Positions 33,757 through 43,012 of a stretch of 64,000 bases of DNA are shown piece after piece. The stretch is taken from the NCBI GenBank assembly GCA_963777625.1, contig CAVZRO010000026.1, positions 410,499-474,498 of the forward strand, read 5' to 3'. Every line of letters starts with the position of its first letter. The stretch's first letter is position 1. This DNA is from DATDIC01 sp963777625. GTDB lineage: Bacteria; Pseudomonadota; Alphaproteobacteria; Acetobacterales; Acetobacteraceae. The translations under genes and the position numbers were made by a program. The notes under the pieces were generated by a model. It was not told the origin of the DNA. It made no database searches and worked only from the letters and a program-made list of their open reading frames with translations.

Positions 33757-35052
33757 TTATGCGCCCCGCCGCGACCGCCCCAGCACCGTCGCGCCGGCAA
33801 ACTTTGTCCGCGCCCCCAGCGCTTCTTCGATCCGCAGCGCCTCGTTCCACTTCGCCATCCGTTCGCTGCGGGCGAAACTACCCACCTTGAGCTGCCCAAC
33901 GCCCCACCCGACCGCCAGATGCACGATGGTCGTATCTTCCGTCTCCCCCGATCGTGCCGACACGATCCCGGCCAGCTTGCCCTGCTTCGCGGCCTCCCAC
34001 GCCGCGCGCGTTTCGGTCAGCGTGCCGCGCTGGTTCGGCTTCAGCAGCACGGCATTCGCAGTGCCGCGCAACGCCGCCTCGTGCACGCGCGAAGACTGGC
34101 TCACCAGAAAATCGTCGCCCACCACCTGCACCCGCTGCCCGACTTCGCTGGTGAAGGCCGCGAAGCCCACATCGTCGTCTTCGCCCAGCGGGTCCTCGAT
34201 CGAGACGATCGGATAAGCCTTTATCCAGCCGGACAGCAGCCGGATCATGCCCTCCGTATCCAGTTCCTTGTTCTCCAGCGCCAGTTTGTACTTGCCGCCG
34301 CGCCCGAACTCGGTGGCAGCAACATCCAGCGCGATCGCGACTTGCGCGCCGGGCTTGAGCCCGGCGTGCTCGATCGCGCGGACCAGCATTTCCAGCGCCT
34401 GCTCGTTGGTCTTGAAGGCCGGCCACCAGCCGCCCTCGTCGGCGACGCCGGCCAGCGTGCCGGCTTCCTTCATCAGCGCGCCGGCCGCGCGATACACCTC
34501 GGCAGTCCAGTCCAGCGCCTGCGCGAATGACGTGGCCGTGGGACAGACGACCATGAAGTCCTGGATATCGACGCGATGGCTGGCATGGGCGCCGCCGCCG
34601 AAAATCTGGATCTGCGGCAGCGGCAGCGTGGCTGCATCGGGTCCGCCCAGATAGCGATACAGCGGCTCGCCCGCGGCAGCGGCCGCGGCGTGGGCCACCG
34701 CCATGGACACCGAGATCAGCGCATTGGCGCCAAGCCGCGACTTGCTGGGCGTGCCGTCCAGCGCGTTCAGCTTCGCATCCACCCCGGCCTGATCGGCCGC
34801 ATCCAGCCCGACCAGGGCGCGCGCGATATCGCCGGAAACATAGCCGACCGCGCGGGTCACGTCGTAGCCGCCGAATTTCGCGCCGCCATCACGCAGGTCC
34901 AGCGCCTCGCCGGTACCGGTGGAAGCACCGGCCGGCGCAATGCCGCGGCCCACCGCCCCACCTTCCAGCAGCACATCGGCTTCCACCGTGGGCCGCCCGC
35001 GGCTGTCCCAAATTCGCCGGCCGTGCACGAAGGCAATCCGCGTATCAGTCAT
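33757..35052 (-). CDS. Enolase family protein, divergent paralogue
   Basis: Enolase converts 2-phosphoglycerate to phosphoenolpyruvate. The 431-residue protein keeps the overall layout (WDSRGRPTVEADV, PAGASTGTGEALDLRDGG, KSRLGANALISVSMAVA, DEGGWWP, SIEDPLGEDD, VGDDFLVS, RSGETEDTTIVHLAV, QLKVGSFARSER). Differences matter: the usual SHRSGETED reads SARSGETED, losing the active-site loop His, and LLVKxNQ reads LLKPNQ. The start at ATG 35052 has GAGGAGCTGAC ahead of it. It sits in an operon with an APH kinase and a D-2-hydroxyacid dehydrogenase rather than with ctpA, pyrG or pyruvate dehydrogenase genes, so it probably acts on another phosphorylated hydroxy acid. Activity as a true enolase cannot be excluded. 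Confidence 0.85.
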   Translation of the reverse strand: MTDTRIAFVHGRRIWDSRGRPTVEADVLLEGGAVGRGIAPAGASTGTGEALDLRDGGAKFGGYDVTRAVGYVSGDIARALVGLDAADQAGVDAKLNALDGTPSKSRLGANALISVSMAVAHAAAAAAGEPLYRYLGGPDAATLPLPQIQIFGGGAHASHRVDIQDFMVVCPTATSFAQALDWTAEVYRAAGALMKEAGTLAGVADEGGWWPAFKTNEQALEMLVRAIEHAGLKPGAQVAIALDVAATEFGRGGKYKLALENKELDTEGMIRLLSGWIKAYPIVSIEDPLGEDDDVGFAAFTSEVGQRVQVVGDDFLVSQSSRVHEAALRGTANAVLLKPNQRGTLTETRAAWEAAKQGKLAGIVSARSGETEDTTIVHLAVGWGVGQLKVGSFARSERMAKWNEALRIEEALGARTKFAGATVLGRSRRGA

Positions 35053-35053
35053 G

Positions 35054-36055
35054 TCAGCTCCTCTCCCATGCCGCGCGCACACAAGCCAGCCGATCGACGG
35101 GCGCCCGCAGCAGCGAGCGCGCGCATCCCCGCACGCGATCCTTGTCCGGTTCCGCGGTGATGTATTCCACCGGAGACTTGCCATCCACCCGCGCGAGCAG
35201 CAGCCCAGGCAGCAAATGTGCGGCACGCATTTCCACCGCGTCCGGTGATTCCCAATCGACACCCGACAGATACGTCGTCGCCAGCGCGTCGAAGCAGGAC
35301 AGGAATCCGGCCCGCGCCGCCGGCGTCCAAAGGCATTTCAGCAGCAGGTGATTGAGGCAGAAGGCCAGATCGAACGCCGGATCGCCCCACCAGGCACACT
35401 CCGCGTCCAGGAACACAGGTCCCGCCGGCCCGGCCAGGATGTTCTTCGGGCTGACATCGCCGTGCACCAGCGCCCGCTTGTTGGCCTGCGTGGTCGCCAC
35501 CAGCGCATGCAGCACGTCGGCGCGATCGGGATGGTTGCGCGCGGTCGCGATCAGGTACGGCTCCAGCCGGATAGCGTGAAAGATCGCATCGGTCGGGAAC
35601 GCGGCGGCAGTGGTCGGATCGGCAGCGGATGCCGCGTGGATGCGCCCCAGCCTGCCGCCGACTCGCGCCGCGAAGGCGGGGGCCGCGTGGCCGTCGCGAA
35701 GCTGGCTCTTCCACAGCGGATGATCGGCGGGCGAAAGATACGCCATCGCCAGTGCGCCGGTTGCCTCGTCCTGGCCCAGCAGCGCCGGCGCCGCGCCCGG
35801 CACCGCCGCATTGGCGCGCTGCATCCAGCGCGCCTCGTACAGGTTGCGGGTGACCGGTGCGCGCCAGTCCGCCTCGACGCGCAGCCTGCTGAGCGCGCGC
35901 TTGACGCAGATGGGGCCGTTCGGCAGGTCGATGCGCCAGATATCGGATGAAACCCCGCCGGTCAGGCGCTCGCCGGCCAGCGTTTGATCGGGCGCCAGCA
36001 GATGCATGTGCTGCAACGCCTGTCGGATCGCGGGGGGCGGGCATTCGCTCGGCAT
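35054..36055 (-). CDS. APH-type phosphotransferase
   Basis: A 333-residue kinase of the aminoglycoside phosphotransferase fold. The nucleotide lid region is LTGGVSSDIWRIDL with ICVKRALS (ATP-binding Lys); the catalytic loop is ALVHGDVSPKNIL and the metal Asp lies in VFLDAECAWWGDPAFDLAF. It ends one base before the enolase start, so it is the first gene of the three-gene operon and probably supplies the phosphorylated substrate. The ATG at 36055 lies three bases from the divergent GNAT start, so the two promoters must overlap both genes or one transcript is leaderless. Confidence 0.85.
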   Translation of the reverse strand: MPSECPPPAIRQALQHMHLLAPDQTLAGERLTGGVSSDIWRIDLPNGPICVKRALSRLRVEADWRAPVTRNLYEARWMQRANAAVPGAAPALLGQDEATGALAMAYLSPADHPLWKSQLRDGHAAPAFAARVGGRLGRIHAASAADPTTAAAFPTDAIFHAIRLEPYLIATARNHPDRADVLHALVATTQANKRALVHGDVSPKNILAGPAGPVFLDAECAWWGDPAFDLAFCLNHLLLKCLWTPAARAGFLSCFDALATTYLSGVDWESPDAVEMRAAHLLPGLLLARVDGKSPVEYITAEPDKDRVRGCARSLLRAPVDRLACVRAAWERS

Positions 36056-36058
36056 GGT

Positions 36059-36562
36059 ATGAAGCTCAGCCGATACGCTCGAAAGCCGCAAGCGGTGGAG
36101 ATACGGGACGCGACCGAGAACGATGCGCCGGAGGCCAGCCAGGTGCTGCGCCGCTCCATCGAACGCCTGTGCGTCGCCGATCATGGCCATGATCCCGGCA
36201 TCCTGGCGCGGTGGCTGGCAAACAAGACCCCCGAAATGTTCTGTGCCTGGCTGCATCAGCCAGAAAACTCCGTGCTGGTCGCGGCCGGTAACGGGGCGAT
36301 CCTCGCGGTCGGCGCAGTCAGCCATGCCGGCAGGATCACGCTGAACTATGTCGCGCCCGAAGCCAGGTTCCAGGGCGTCAGCCGGGCTTTGCTGGCAGCC
36401 CTCGAACAACGCGCGGTACAGCACGGCAACGCCGAATGCACGCTCATCAGCACGCGGACGGCGCGGCGCTTTTACCTCTCGGCCGGCTATGTGGAAACCG
36501 GGCCGCCGGAGAACAGTTTCGGCACCGGCGCTGGCTATCCGATGCGCAAGCCGCTTTCGTAA
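36059..36562 (+). CDS. GNAT family N-acetyltransferase
   Basis: Transfers an acetyl group from acetyl-CoA to an amine; substrate unknown. The 167-residue product has the family pattern: VEIRDATENDAPEASQVLRRSI, ILAVGAVSHAGRITLNYVAPE, then the CoA-binding loop ARFQGVSRALLAALEQRA (motif A, with Q-G-V-S instead of the usual R/Q-G-x-G-x-G/A) and ARRFYLSAGYV near the end. The start at ATG 36059 is used; an upstream in-frame start would overlap the divergent kinase gene. Confidence 0.85.
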   Translation: MKLSRYARKPQAVEIRDATENDAPEASQVLRRSIERLCVADHGHDPGILARWLANKTPEMFCAWLHQPENSVLVAAGNGAILAVGAVSHAGRITLNYVAPEARFQGVSRALLAALEQRAVQHGNAECTLISTRTARRFYLSAGYVETGPPENSFGTGAGYPMRKPLS

Positions 36563-36627
36563 CGGACAGCAGGTCCGTCGGCAGCCCGACATCGGCTCGG
36601 GCGTCACGCCAACGTTTATTCGTTCTA

Positions 36628-37269
36628 CTAGCGCCCGAGCATGACGTGTGTCGCGAGGTCTGTGGCAGTGGATTTCATCACGCGGTAGCCGAGGGCAGGG
36701 AGATCCAAGCCCTCGAACATCGCCTCGCCTCGTCCGAGCAGAACAGGCGAAAGCGCAAAGTGCAGTTCATCGATCAAGCCGGCCTGCAGGTATTGGCGAA
36801 CGGTCGAGACGCCACCTCCGATCTTGACGTCACGTGCTCCCGCGGCGTTGCGTGCGCGCTCGAGCGCGGCGTGGATCCCGTCCGTGACGAAGTGGAACGT
36901 GGTGCCGCCCTCCATTACGATCGGCTCGCGGGCATTGTGCGTCAGGACGAACGTCGGAGCGTGATAGGGCGGATTGTCTCCCCACCAGCCCTTCCAGCTG
37001 TCGTCCAGCCATTCCCCGCGCGCAGGACCGAACATGTTCCGGCCAAGGATGAAGGCACCGAAGCCGTCCATCGAGCGGTGGGCAAAGGTCTCGTCCACGC
37101 CCTCCGAGCCACCGCCCTCGCCGAACATGGCCTTGAACGTCTTCGTTCCGAAAAACCAGCTGTGGAGCTCCGTCCCGCGCTTTCCCAGAGGATCCTGAAG
37201 ACTCTGTTCCGGGCCCGCTCCGAACCCATCTAGGGACACCGAAAACCCCGCGACTTTGACACGTCCCAC
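36628..37269 (-). CDS. Dihydrofolate reductase-like protein (RibD C-terminal domain)
   Basis: A 213-residue NADPH-binding reductase of the DHFR/RibD superfamily. It has FSVSLDGFGAGPEQS at the start, FILGRNMFGP, VLTHNAREP, IHAALERARNAAGARDVKIGGG (nucleotide-binding) and LIDELHFALSPVLLGRG. Such stand-alone proteins are widespread and mostly uncharacterised. The start is GTG 37269 because AGAGGAGG lies seven bases upstream; the frame is open slightly further. It is convergent with the GNAT gene. Confidence 0.88.
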   Translation of the reverse strand: MGRVKVAGFSVSLDGFGAGPEQSLQDPLGKRGTELHSWFFGTKTFKAMFGEGGGSEGVDETFAHRSMDGFGAFILGRNMFGPARGEWLDDSWKGWWGDNPPYHAPTFVLTHNAREPIVMEGGTTFHFVTDGIHAALERARNAAGARDVKIGGGVSTVRQYLQAGLIDELHFALSPVLLGRGEAMFEGLDLPALGYRVMKSTATDLATHVMLGR

Positions 37270-37474
37270 CCTAGCCTCCTCTACTGCTTGCAACAGGCTG
37301 GAGCTATGTTCGTCGCAATCGAACTAAACTCAAAGTGGGACGAAAGCCGCGTTCCCGGTCCGTGCCGCGAACCGTGCTATTCTGCCCGTTCTATGGCGTG
37401 ACCCCGGCTCGAGAAAATAGTGCTCGAGAAAATAGCTGGGCAATCGGACCGGTTCTGTTAGATTCGCCGCAGTC

Positions 37475-38674
37475 ATGATCATCGCCTGTCCGGATTGCGG
37501 CTGGATTCAGCAAATGCCACCGCTGCGCCCAGGGTGCGAGCTGCGCTGCCGGCGCTGCCGCAAGGTGCTGGAGCGTACCGCCGGGCGCAGCCTCGACGCC
37601 GCGCTGGCGCTCGCGGCGGCCACGCTGATCCTGTGGTTTCCCGCCAATCTCTGCACGTTTCTGACGATCCGCGTGCTGGGCATCCAGGAGACCAGCCGCC
37701 TCGGGTCCGGCGTCATCGTCATGTGGCTGGAGGGATGGCGCCTGCTCGCCCTGATTGTCGGTTTGCAGGGTGTGATCCTGCCGTTCTTTCGTTTCGGACT
37801 GCTGACGGCGTCGCTGGCGTCGATCCGGCTGGGTGTGCAGCGGCGCTGGACCGGCATCGCCTTTCGCTGGTCCGAGCATCTCGATCTCTGGTCGATGCCG
37901 GACGTGTTCCTGCTGGGTGCCGCAATCGGCTACAGCCGTGTCGCGGTACTGATCCCGGTGACCATCGGCATCGGCGGCTGGTCGATGATCGTGGCGGCCT
38001 GCCTCACCATGGTCGCGCGCGCCAGCCTCGACCGGCGATCGATCTGGCGCATGATCCATCGCCCCGATCCACCGCTCGAAGGTCCGCGGATTGCCTGCAG
38101 CAGTTGCGATCTCGTACTGCCCGCCCGTCATGCCGGCAGGCGTTGCCCGAGCTGCCTGGCCCGGCTGTGGCCACGCAAGCCACGTGCGATCGAGCGTGCC
38201 ACCGCCTTGGTTCTGGCCGGCTATCCGCTGTATCTGGTGGCCAACTGGTATCCGATGACAGTGCAGGACCAGTTCGGCAATGTCAGCCAGCAGACCATCG
38301 CCTACGGCGTGCTGATGCTTCTGCAGGCCGGCTTCTGGCCCCTGGCGGGGATCATTGTCGTCGCCAGCATCTTCATTCCGATGGCGAAGCTGATGGGCAT
38401 GAGCTGGCTGCTGTGGTCGGTGCATCGCGGATCGCCCGACCGGCTGGTCGCCAAAACCCGGCTGTACCGCTTCATCGAGGCGGTCGGTCGCTGGTCCAAT
38501 ATCGATGTTTTCACCATCGCAATCTTCCTGCCGATCATGCAGATTGGCGGCTTCGTCAGCGTGCACGCCGGGCTGGGTGCAACAGCCTTTCTGGCGGTCA
38601 TCGTGCTGACCATGATCGCGGTGCGCCTTTTCGATCCGCGACTTCTCTGGGACCACGCGAAGGAACCGGCATGA
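37475..38674 (+). CDS. pqiA: Intermembrane transport protein PqiA
   Basis: Inner-membrane part of the Pqi lipid-trafficking system. The 399-residue product has two PqiA modules, each a zinc-ribbon (ACPDCGW with CRRCRKVL near the start; CSSCDLVLP with CPSCLARLW near residue 220) followed by four hydrophobic helices, eight in total. It overlaps pqiB by four bases (ATGA). A 15-bp direct duplication, GCTCGAGAAAATAG twice, lies at about 37408-37436 in the leader. Confidence 0.93.
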   Translation: MIIACPDCGWIQQMPPLRPGCELRCRRCRKVLERTAGRSLDAALALAAATLILWFPANLCTFLTIRVLGIQETSRLGSGVIVMWLEGWRLLALIVGLQGVILPFFRFGLLTASLASIRLGVQRRWTGIAFRWSEHLDLWSMPDVFLLGAAIGYSRVAVLIPVTIGIGGWSMIVAACLTMVARASLDRRSIWRMIHRPDPPLEGPRIACSSCDLVLPARHAGRRCPSCLARLWPRKPRAIERATALVLAGYPLYLVANWYPMTVQDQFGNVSQQTIAYGVLMLLQAGFWPLAGIIVVASIFIPMAKLMGMSWLLWSVHRGSPDRLVAKTRLYRFIEAVGRWSNIDVFTIAIFLPIMQIGGFVSVHAGLGATAFLAVIVLTMIAVRLFDPRLLWDHAKEPA

Positions 38675-40386
38675 TTTCCGACTCGCCTGTACTGCCCGAG
38701 CACGTGGCCGATCCTGGACCAACCTCGCCAAGGGCGATCGGCAATCCACCCTGGGTCGAGCAGCGCCGAAGCCGCTGGCCGGGCTGGATCTGGGCTGTCC
38801 CGATCGCCGCGCTGGCCGTCGTCGCATGGCTGATCTACGACCAGCTCTCGTCCGGCGGGCCGCTGGTCACCATCGAATTTCCGCAATCGGGCGGCGTCAG
38901 TGTCGGCACCACGGTGCAGTATCAGGGAATGCACGTCGGCGACGTCACGAAGGTCACGCTGGAGCCCGATTTGCAGCACGTCCAGGTGGTGGCGCGCATG
39001 CAGCCGCAGATGGCCAGACACCTCGGCAGCGGCACCGAATTCTGGATCGAGGGCCCCAACCTCAGCGACCTGTCCTCGTTCAAAGCGATCATTGCCGGCC
39101 CGACGATCGGGATCCTGCCGCGTTCCGGCAGCGCGCAACGTTCCTATGCGGGACTGATGGACCCCCCCGCCCTCGAAGCAGTGGTGCCCGGAAAGCATTT
39201 CGTGCTCTCGGCGCCGGATCTCGGCTCGCTGGCGATGGGATCGCCGGTCTATTTCCGCAACCTGAGGGTCGGAAAGGTGATCAGCACCGAGTTCCAGCCT
39301 GACCAGACGTTCCGGGCGTCGATCTTCGTCAAACAGCCCTACGACGCGTTGGTGCACGAGGGCACGCGGTTCTGGAACGCGGGAGCAGTGCAGGTCTCGT
39401 TCGGCGGCGCCGGGCCGCGGCTGCAACTGCAATCGCTGGCGGCGCTGCTCCAAGGCGCCATCGCCTTTGAAACGCCAGAGCCGGCGCAGCACGGACCGGT
39501 GGCAGCCGACCGGCACGCATTCACTCTGTTCGAGTCGCAGGATGCGGCCGAGTATGCGCCGGGCCATGATGCGGCACTGTACAGCGTCGTGTTCGGCGTG
39601 GACGCGGCCGGCTTGGCGGAAGGCGCCCCGGTGCGGCTTGCCGGGCGGCAGATCGGCACGGTGCTGCACAGCGTGCTGACCGCCGATGCCAGCGGTTCCA
39701 CGCTGCAGCAGCACGTCACCTTGGCGATCGAGCCATGGCGACTCGGGCTCGATGCAACTACCACGTCCAATCCCGCCACGGCCATGAACACGCTGATGCA
39801 GCACTTGATCGCGCGCGGACTGCGGGCACAACTCGGCTCGGCGCTGCCGGTGATCGGCCCACCCGACGTGGAGCTGGCGTTCCTGCCGGACGCGCCCGCG
39901 GCAACCCTTACTCAGGGCAATCCACCCGCCCTGCCCACGGCCCCAGGGGGCGCCGGCATCCAGGGCATGATGGTTGCACTGAACACGATCGCCAATAAGT
40001 TCAACGGCATTCCGCTGGATCAGATCGCCGACAATCTGCGCGTCGCCACCGCGCGGCTGGATGATCTGGTCGCCTCGCCGCACCTCGCCGACAGTATCGA
40101 CGCGCTCAACCGTTCGCTCGACAATGTCGACCGGGTCACCGAATCGGCCCGCTACGAACTGCCGGAGATACTCACCGCCCTGCGGCGCGTGGCCACGCAA
40201 GCGGAAGGCACCGTCGGGGAGGCCCGCCAGTTGATCGCCACCACCGCCGGCGTCGGGCCGATGGGACTGAACTCCGCCGGGATCGGTCAGACGCTGTTCG
40301 AAGTCAGCCGTGCGGCGCAGGCGCTGCGCGAGCTTGCCGAATTCCTGACGCGCAACCCCTCGGCGCTGATCCAGGGACGGAACTGA
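38671..40386 (+). CDS. pqiB: MCE-domain transport protein PqiB
   Basis: Forms the periplasmic MCE-ring tunnel that carries lipids between membranes. The 571-residue protein has a short cytoplasmic tail, a single membrane helix (WIWAVPIAALAVVAWLIYDQL), then three MCE domains; the first reads VTIEFPQSGGVSVGTTVQYQGMHVGDV. The C-terminal 130 residues are helical (IANKFNGIPLDQIADNLR), matching the helical tube of PqiB. The ATG at 38671 is translationally coupled to pqiA, whereas the longer open frame upstream is only a shadow. Confidence 0.93.
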   Translation: MISDSPVLPEHVADPGPTSPRAIGNPPWVEQRRSRWPGWIWAVPIAALAVVAWLIYDQLSSGGPLVTIEFPQSGGVSVGTTVQYQGMHVGDVTKVTLEPDLQHVQVVARMQPQMARHLGSGTEFWIEGPNLSDLSSFKAIIAGPTIGILPRSGSAQRSYAGLMDPPALEAVVPGKHFVLSAPDLGSLAMGSPVYFRNLRVGKVISTEFQPDQTFRASIFVKQPYDALVHEGTRFWNAGAVQVSFGGAGPRLQLQSLAALLQGAIAFETPEPAQHGPVAADRHAFTLFESQDAAEYAPGHDAALYSVVFGVDAAGLAEGAPVRLAGRQIGTVLHSVLTADASGSTLQQHVTLAIEPWRLGLDATTTSNPATAMNTLMQHLIARGLRAQLGSALPVIGPPDVELAFLPDAPAATLTQGNPPALPTAPGGAGIQGMMVALNTIANKFNGIPLDQIADNLRVATARLDDLVASPHLADSIDALNRSLDNVDRVTESARYELPEILTALRRVATQAEGTVGEARQLIATTAGVGPMGLNSAGIGQTLFEVSRAAQALRELAEFLTRNPSALIQGRN

Positions 40387-40390
40387 ACCG

Positions 40391-40969
40391 ATGCGCATTC
40401 GTTCGATCCTGCCGCTCGCGGCGTTGCTCGCGTTGGCCTGCTGTGGCAGCCCGCCAACTCACTTCTACACGCTGAATCCCGTCCCGCCGGCCGGCCCCCC
40501 GCCCGCCGCAGCGCCCGTCACACCGCCGCTGGAGGTGGGGCAGGTTGCCATCCCGGATGCCCTCGACCGGGACGCCATCGTGGAAGCGGCCGGCCACGGC
40601 CGGGTGGATGTGAACGGAGAACAGGTCTGGGACTCCGACATCGACGAGATGATCCGCTCCACCTTGTCCTCGGACCTCATGGCGCGCTTGCCGGCGGGCT
40701 CGGTGCTGCCGCCGGGCGATTCCGGCTCCAGCGCCGGGATCCAGGTGCTGGTGGTGAACATCCTGCATTTCGGCGGCGACACCAGCGGGCACGTCGTGCT
40801 GTCGGCGGAGTGGACCACATACCGCAACAACGCTCTCACGGCGCCACCGCCGCGCCCGGTGATGGTCCGCTTGCAGGCGCCATCGGGCGCGGTGGCCGAC
40901 ATCGTGCCGGTGATGAGCCAGGCACTGGGGCAGTTAGCAGACCGCATTGCCCAAACGCTCCGGCAATAG
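40391..40969 (+). CDS. pqiC: Outer-membrane lipoprotein PqiC
   Basis: PqiC docks the PqiB tube to the outer membrane. The 192-residue protein has a lipoprotein signal ending LLALACCGS, then FYTLNPVPP, a conserved start of the PqiC/ABC-type auxiliary lipoprotein domain, and ALGQLADRIAQTL at the C-terminus. It follows pqiB by four bases, completing the pqiABC operon. Confidence 0.9.
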   Translation: MRIRSILPLAALLALACCGSPPTHFYTLNPVPPAGPPPAAAPVTPPLEVGQVAIPDALDRDAIVEAAGHGRVDVNGEQVWDSDIDEMIRSTLSSDLMARLPAGSVLPPGDSGSSAGIQVLVVNILHFGGDTSGHVVLSAEWTTYRNNALTAPPPRPVMVRLQAPSGAVADIVPVMSQALGQLADRIAQTLRQ

Positions 40970-41448
40970 AGCGTGGTGCTTGAGGGAGCCGTCAGGAGGC
41001 GTGACCGATGCTGTCAGGCTGCGGCACTCATGTCGTCGGCGGCCGTGGCCGCTTCTGACCAAGGGTAGGTCGTCGGGCAGATTTCGCCGTCCCTGGTAGC
41101 GGACATTGGGAACGCCAAGCGGTGGATCACGATTGCGCTAGACCCGGACCTTGGAGTCCGGACGGAAAGCGGACGTTTAGGAGTTGTTCGGAAACAACCG
41201 CGTCATCTCGTCATTCCCGCGAAAGCGGGAATCTACCGCCGCCCGCTGGATTCCCGCTTTCGCGGGAATGACGGTCGATTCGGTTATTTCATGACGAGCC
41301 CTTAGCGTGCCGAATCGGGCGGCGGGTTCGCCATCGGCCGGTGGTCCTGTCGCGCGTGCGCCTGATGCCACAGCTCCTACACTACCGCTGGCACTACCAC
41401 TGGGGACACGGCCAAGCCCGCCACCGGCCGCGGCCGGTGGCGGGCTAG
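40970..41448. other. Intergenic region after pqiABC
   Basis: About 480 bases without a convincing gene. The left part has a small hairpin (CCGGAC-CTTGGA-GTCCGG near 41146-41163) that could help end pqi transcription. The right part contains the large palindromic repeat at 41180-41295. A short Ala/Pro/Gly-rich frame at 41307-41690 is antisense to the end of the L,D-transpeptidase gene and is not credible. Confidence 0.5.
41180..41295. repeat. Palindromic GTCATTCCCGCGAAAGCGGGAATC repeat, copy A
   Basis: About 116 bases. The core is ATTCCCGC-GAAA-GCGGGAAT, followed by a spacer and the mirrored ATTCCCGC-TTTC-GCGGGAAT flanked by GTCATC/GATGAC-like ends. Outer segments (GTTGTTCGGAAACAAC on the left and TCGGTTATTTCATGACG on the right) are shared with copy B at 43328, which is in the opposite orientation. 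Copy C, shorter, is at 58409. Confidence 0.85.
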
Positions 41449-42840
41449 CTAGAAGGGCCTGGGCGATGGCGGGCGATTATCCGCCTGCATCGCGGGGCCT
41501 CGCCGCGGCGCCCCTTGCTGCAGCTTTCGCCAAATCTCGGCGTCGCGGTTGTAGAAATCCGGGTAGAATTGCAGCGTCCCGTCGGGGTCCGCGACGGCAG
41601 TCTGGTAGACCACGAACACCGGCACCGGGACCGGGAGATTGTTTCGGGTGGTGTTGCCAGTCACGAGCCCCCGCGCGATCCCCTGGTTGATCGTGTCGAT
41701 CGGTTGCCGCATGAGCAACGCGGCAAATTGGAGCGGGTTCTGGACCCGGATGCAGCCGTGGCTGATGCGGCGGTTGTCGCGGTTGAAGATGTAGCGATCC
41801 GGCGTGTCGTGCAGGTAGACGTCGAACCGGTTCGGCATGTCGAACATGATCAACCCCAGCCCGGCATCGGGTCCCGGCAGTTGCTCGACCTCGCCGCCGG
41901 TCAGCAACACCATCCGGTTCCGAGTCAGATAATCCGCATCGCGACTGAGCTTCGGCAGGATCTCCGCCTTGGCGATATCGGCCGGGACGACCCAGGGCGG
42001 GTTGAAGAAACTTGCGTCGATCGTGGCGCGAAACTCGGGGGTCTGGTTGCGCTCGACATCCTGACCGACGACGACCCGCGTCGAGAAAACCGGCCTGTCG
42101 GCACGATACAGCACCAGTCGTTCGGCGGCGACGTTAACCCAGGCGCGATCCGCCGGCAGCGGTCGCGGCAGCCAGCGCTGGCGTTCGAGGTTCACCACGA
42201 TCGTGCGCAGGTGGTTTGTCGCGGCCTTGTGGCCCGCTGGCGCGCCCGAGCGATATTTTTGCAGCGCCTGGCGCAGAGCCCGGTAGGTCGGCGTTGTCGG
42301 CGCCAGCGCCTCGATCACCGCCCCCGGATCGGCGCTGGCGGCAGCTTCATCGAGCACGGCAGCCACGTCGATCGGCTCGGGCGTCAAAACCTGGTCGTCT
42401 TGCCGGCGCTCCAGCGGCACGGCGCCGCGGGCCAGCGCGTCGGCATAGGACAGAAAGGCGTCTGACAGCAGCAAGTCGCGGTGAAGCGGCGGCAATGTCG
42501 CCCTGCGCCGCAACAGGGTGGCGTGGAACAGCTCGGGATCGAGCCCCTGGTCGCCGGCACGCAACACGGCATCCACCAGCGAATTCGCCTGCGCGTGCCG
42601 AGTCGTCCAGACCGGCTCGAAGCCATGGCGCACGTAGAACTGCTGCAGCAACGCCACGTCCAGCTCTTCGCCGGCCACAAACAACGGCGGCCCGCCGTCG
42701 ATCCGGTTGCGGAGTGCGGTGTCGGTGCGCGGCGCAATCTCGGAGACGATGTCAGGCTTCGGATCCGCGCCGCACGCCGCCAGCGCGCAGGTCGCGGCGA
42801 GCGCCATCGCGCCGCTTGCAAGCGTCATGCGTCGGGACAT
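41449..42840 (-). CDS. L,D-transpeptidase (YkuD domain, LdtD/YcbB-like)
   Basis: Cross-links peptidoglycan 3-3 or attaches proteins to it, in the periplasm. Starting at 42840 (MSRRMTLASGAM), the 463-residue protein has a lipoprotein-type signal ending LAACGAD, a peptidoglycan-binding-like helical region (LLQQFYVRHGFEPVW, LRAGDQGLDPE), and the YkuD catalytic domain with MFDMPNRFDVYLHDTP and the active site RRISHGCIRVQNP (catalytic Cys in SHGC, His before it). The frame is open 38 codons upstream; the internal ATG is preferred for the signal peptide. It is divergent from the small lipoprotein at 43013. Confidence 0.92.
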   Translation of the reverse strand: MSRRMTLASGAMALAATCALAACGADPKPDIVSEIAPRTDTALRNRIDGGPPLFVAGEELDVALLQQFYVRHGFEPVWTTRHAQANSLVDAVLRAGDQGLDPELFHATLLRRRATLPPLHRDLLLSDAFLSYADALARGAVPLERRQDDQVLTPEPIDVAAVLDEAAASADPGAVIEALAPTTPTYRALRQALQKYRSGAPAGHKAATNHLRTIVVNLERQRWLPRPLPADRAWVNVAAERLVLYRADRPVFSTRVVVGQDVERNQTPEFRATIDASFFNPPWVVPADIAKAEILPKLSRDADYLTRNRMVLLTGGEVEQLPGPDAGLGLIMFDMPNRFDVYLHDTPDRYIFNRDNRRISHGCIRVQNPLQFAALLMRQPIDTINQGIARGLVTGNTTRNNLPVPVPVFVVYQTAVADPDGTLQFYPDFYNRDAEIWRKLQQGAPRRGPAMQADNRPPSPRPF

Positions 42841-43012
42841 TTCCGTCCGAGCGAAAGTCGATGCTGTCTCGCGATCGAAGCTGGTCTTGCGCCACGGCGC
42901 ACGTATTCGTGTCACGTCCTGACCCTTGCCCATCCTGGCAGTTTGACTCTTCAATAAGAATTGCCGTTAGACTTGGCCCTGTCTACCAGCAACTCAATGT
43001 AAGGAGGAACGA

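Noticed and set aside
38302..40398. 698-aa minus-strand frame opposite pqiB
   Set aside because: Antisense shadow of a clear MCE protein.
41307..41690. Ala/Pro-rich plus-strand ORF after the repeat
   Set aside because: It overlaps the end of the L,D-transpeptidase gene in antisense and has no ribosome site or family match.
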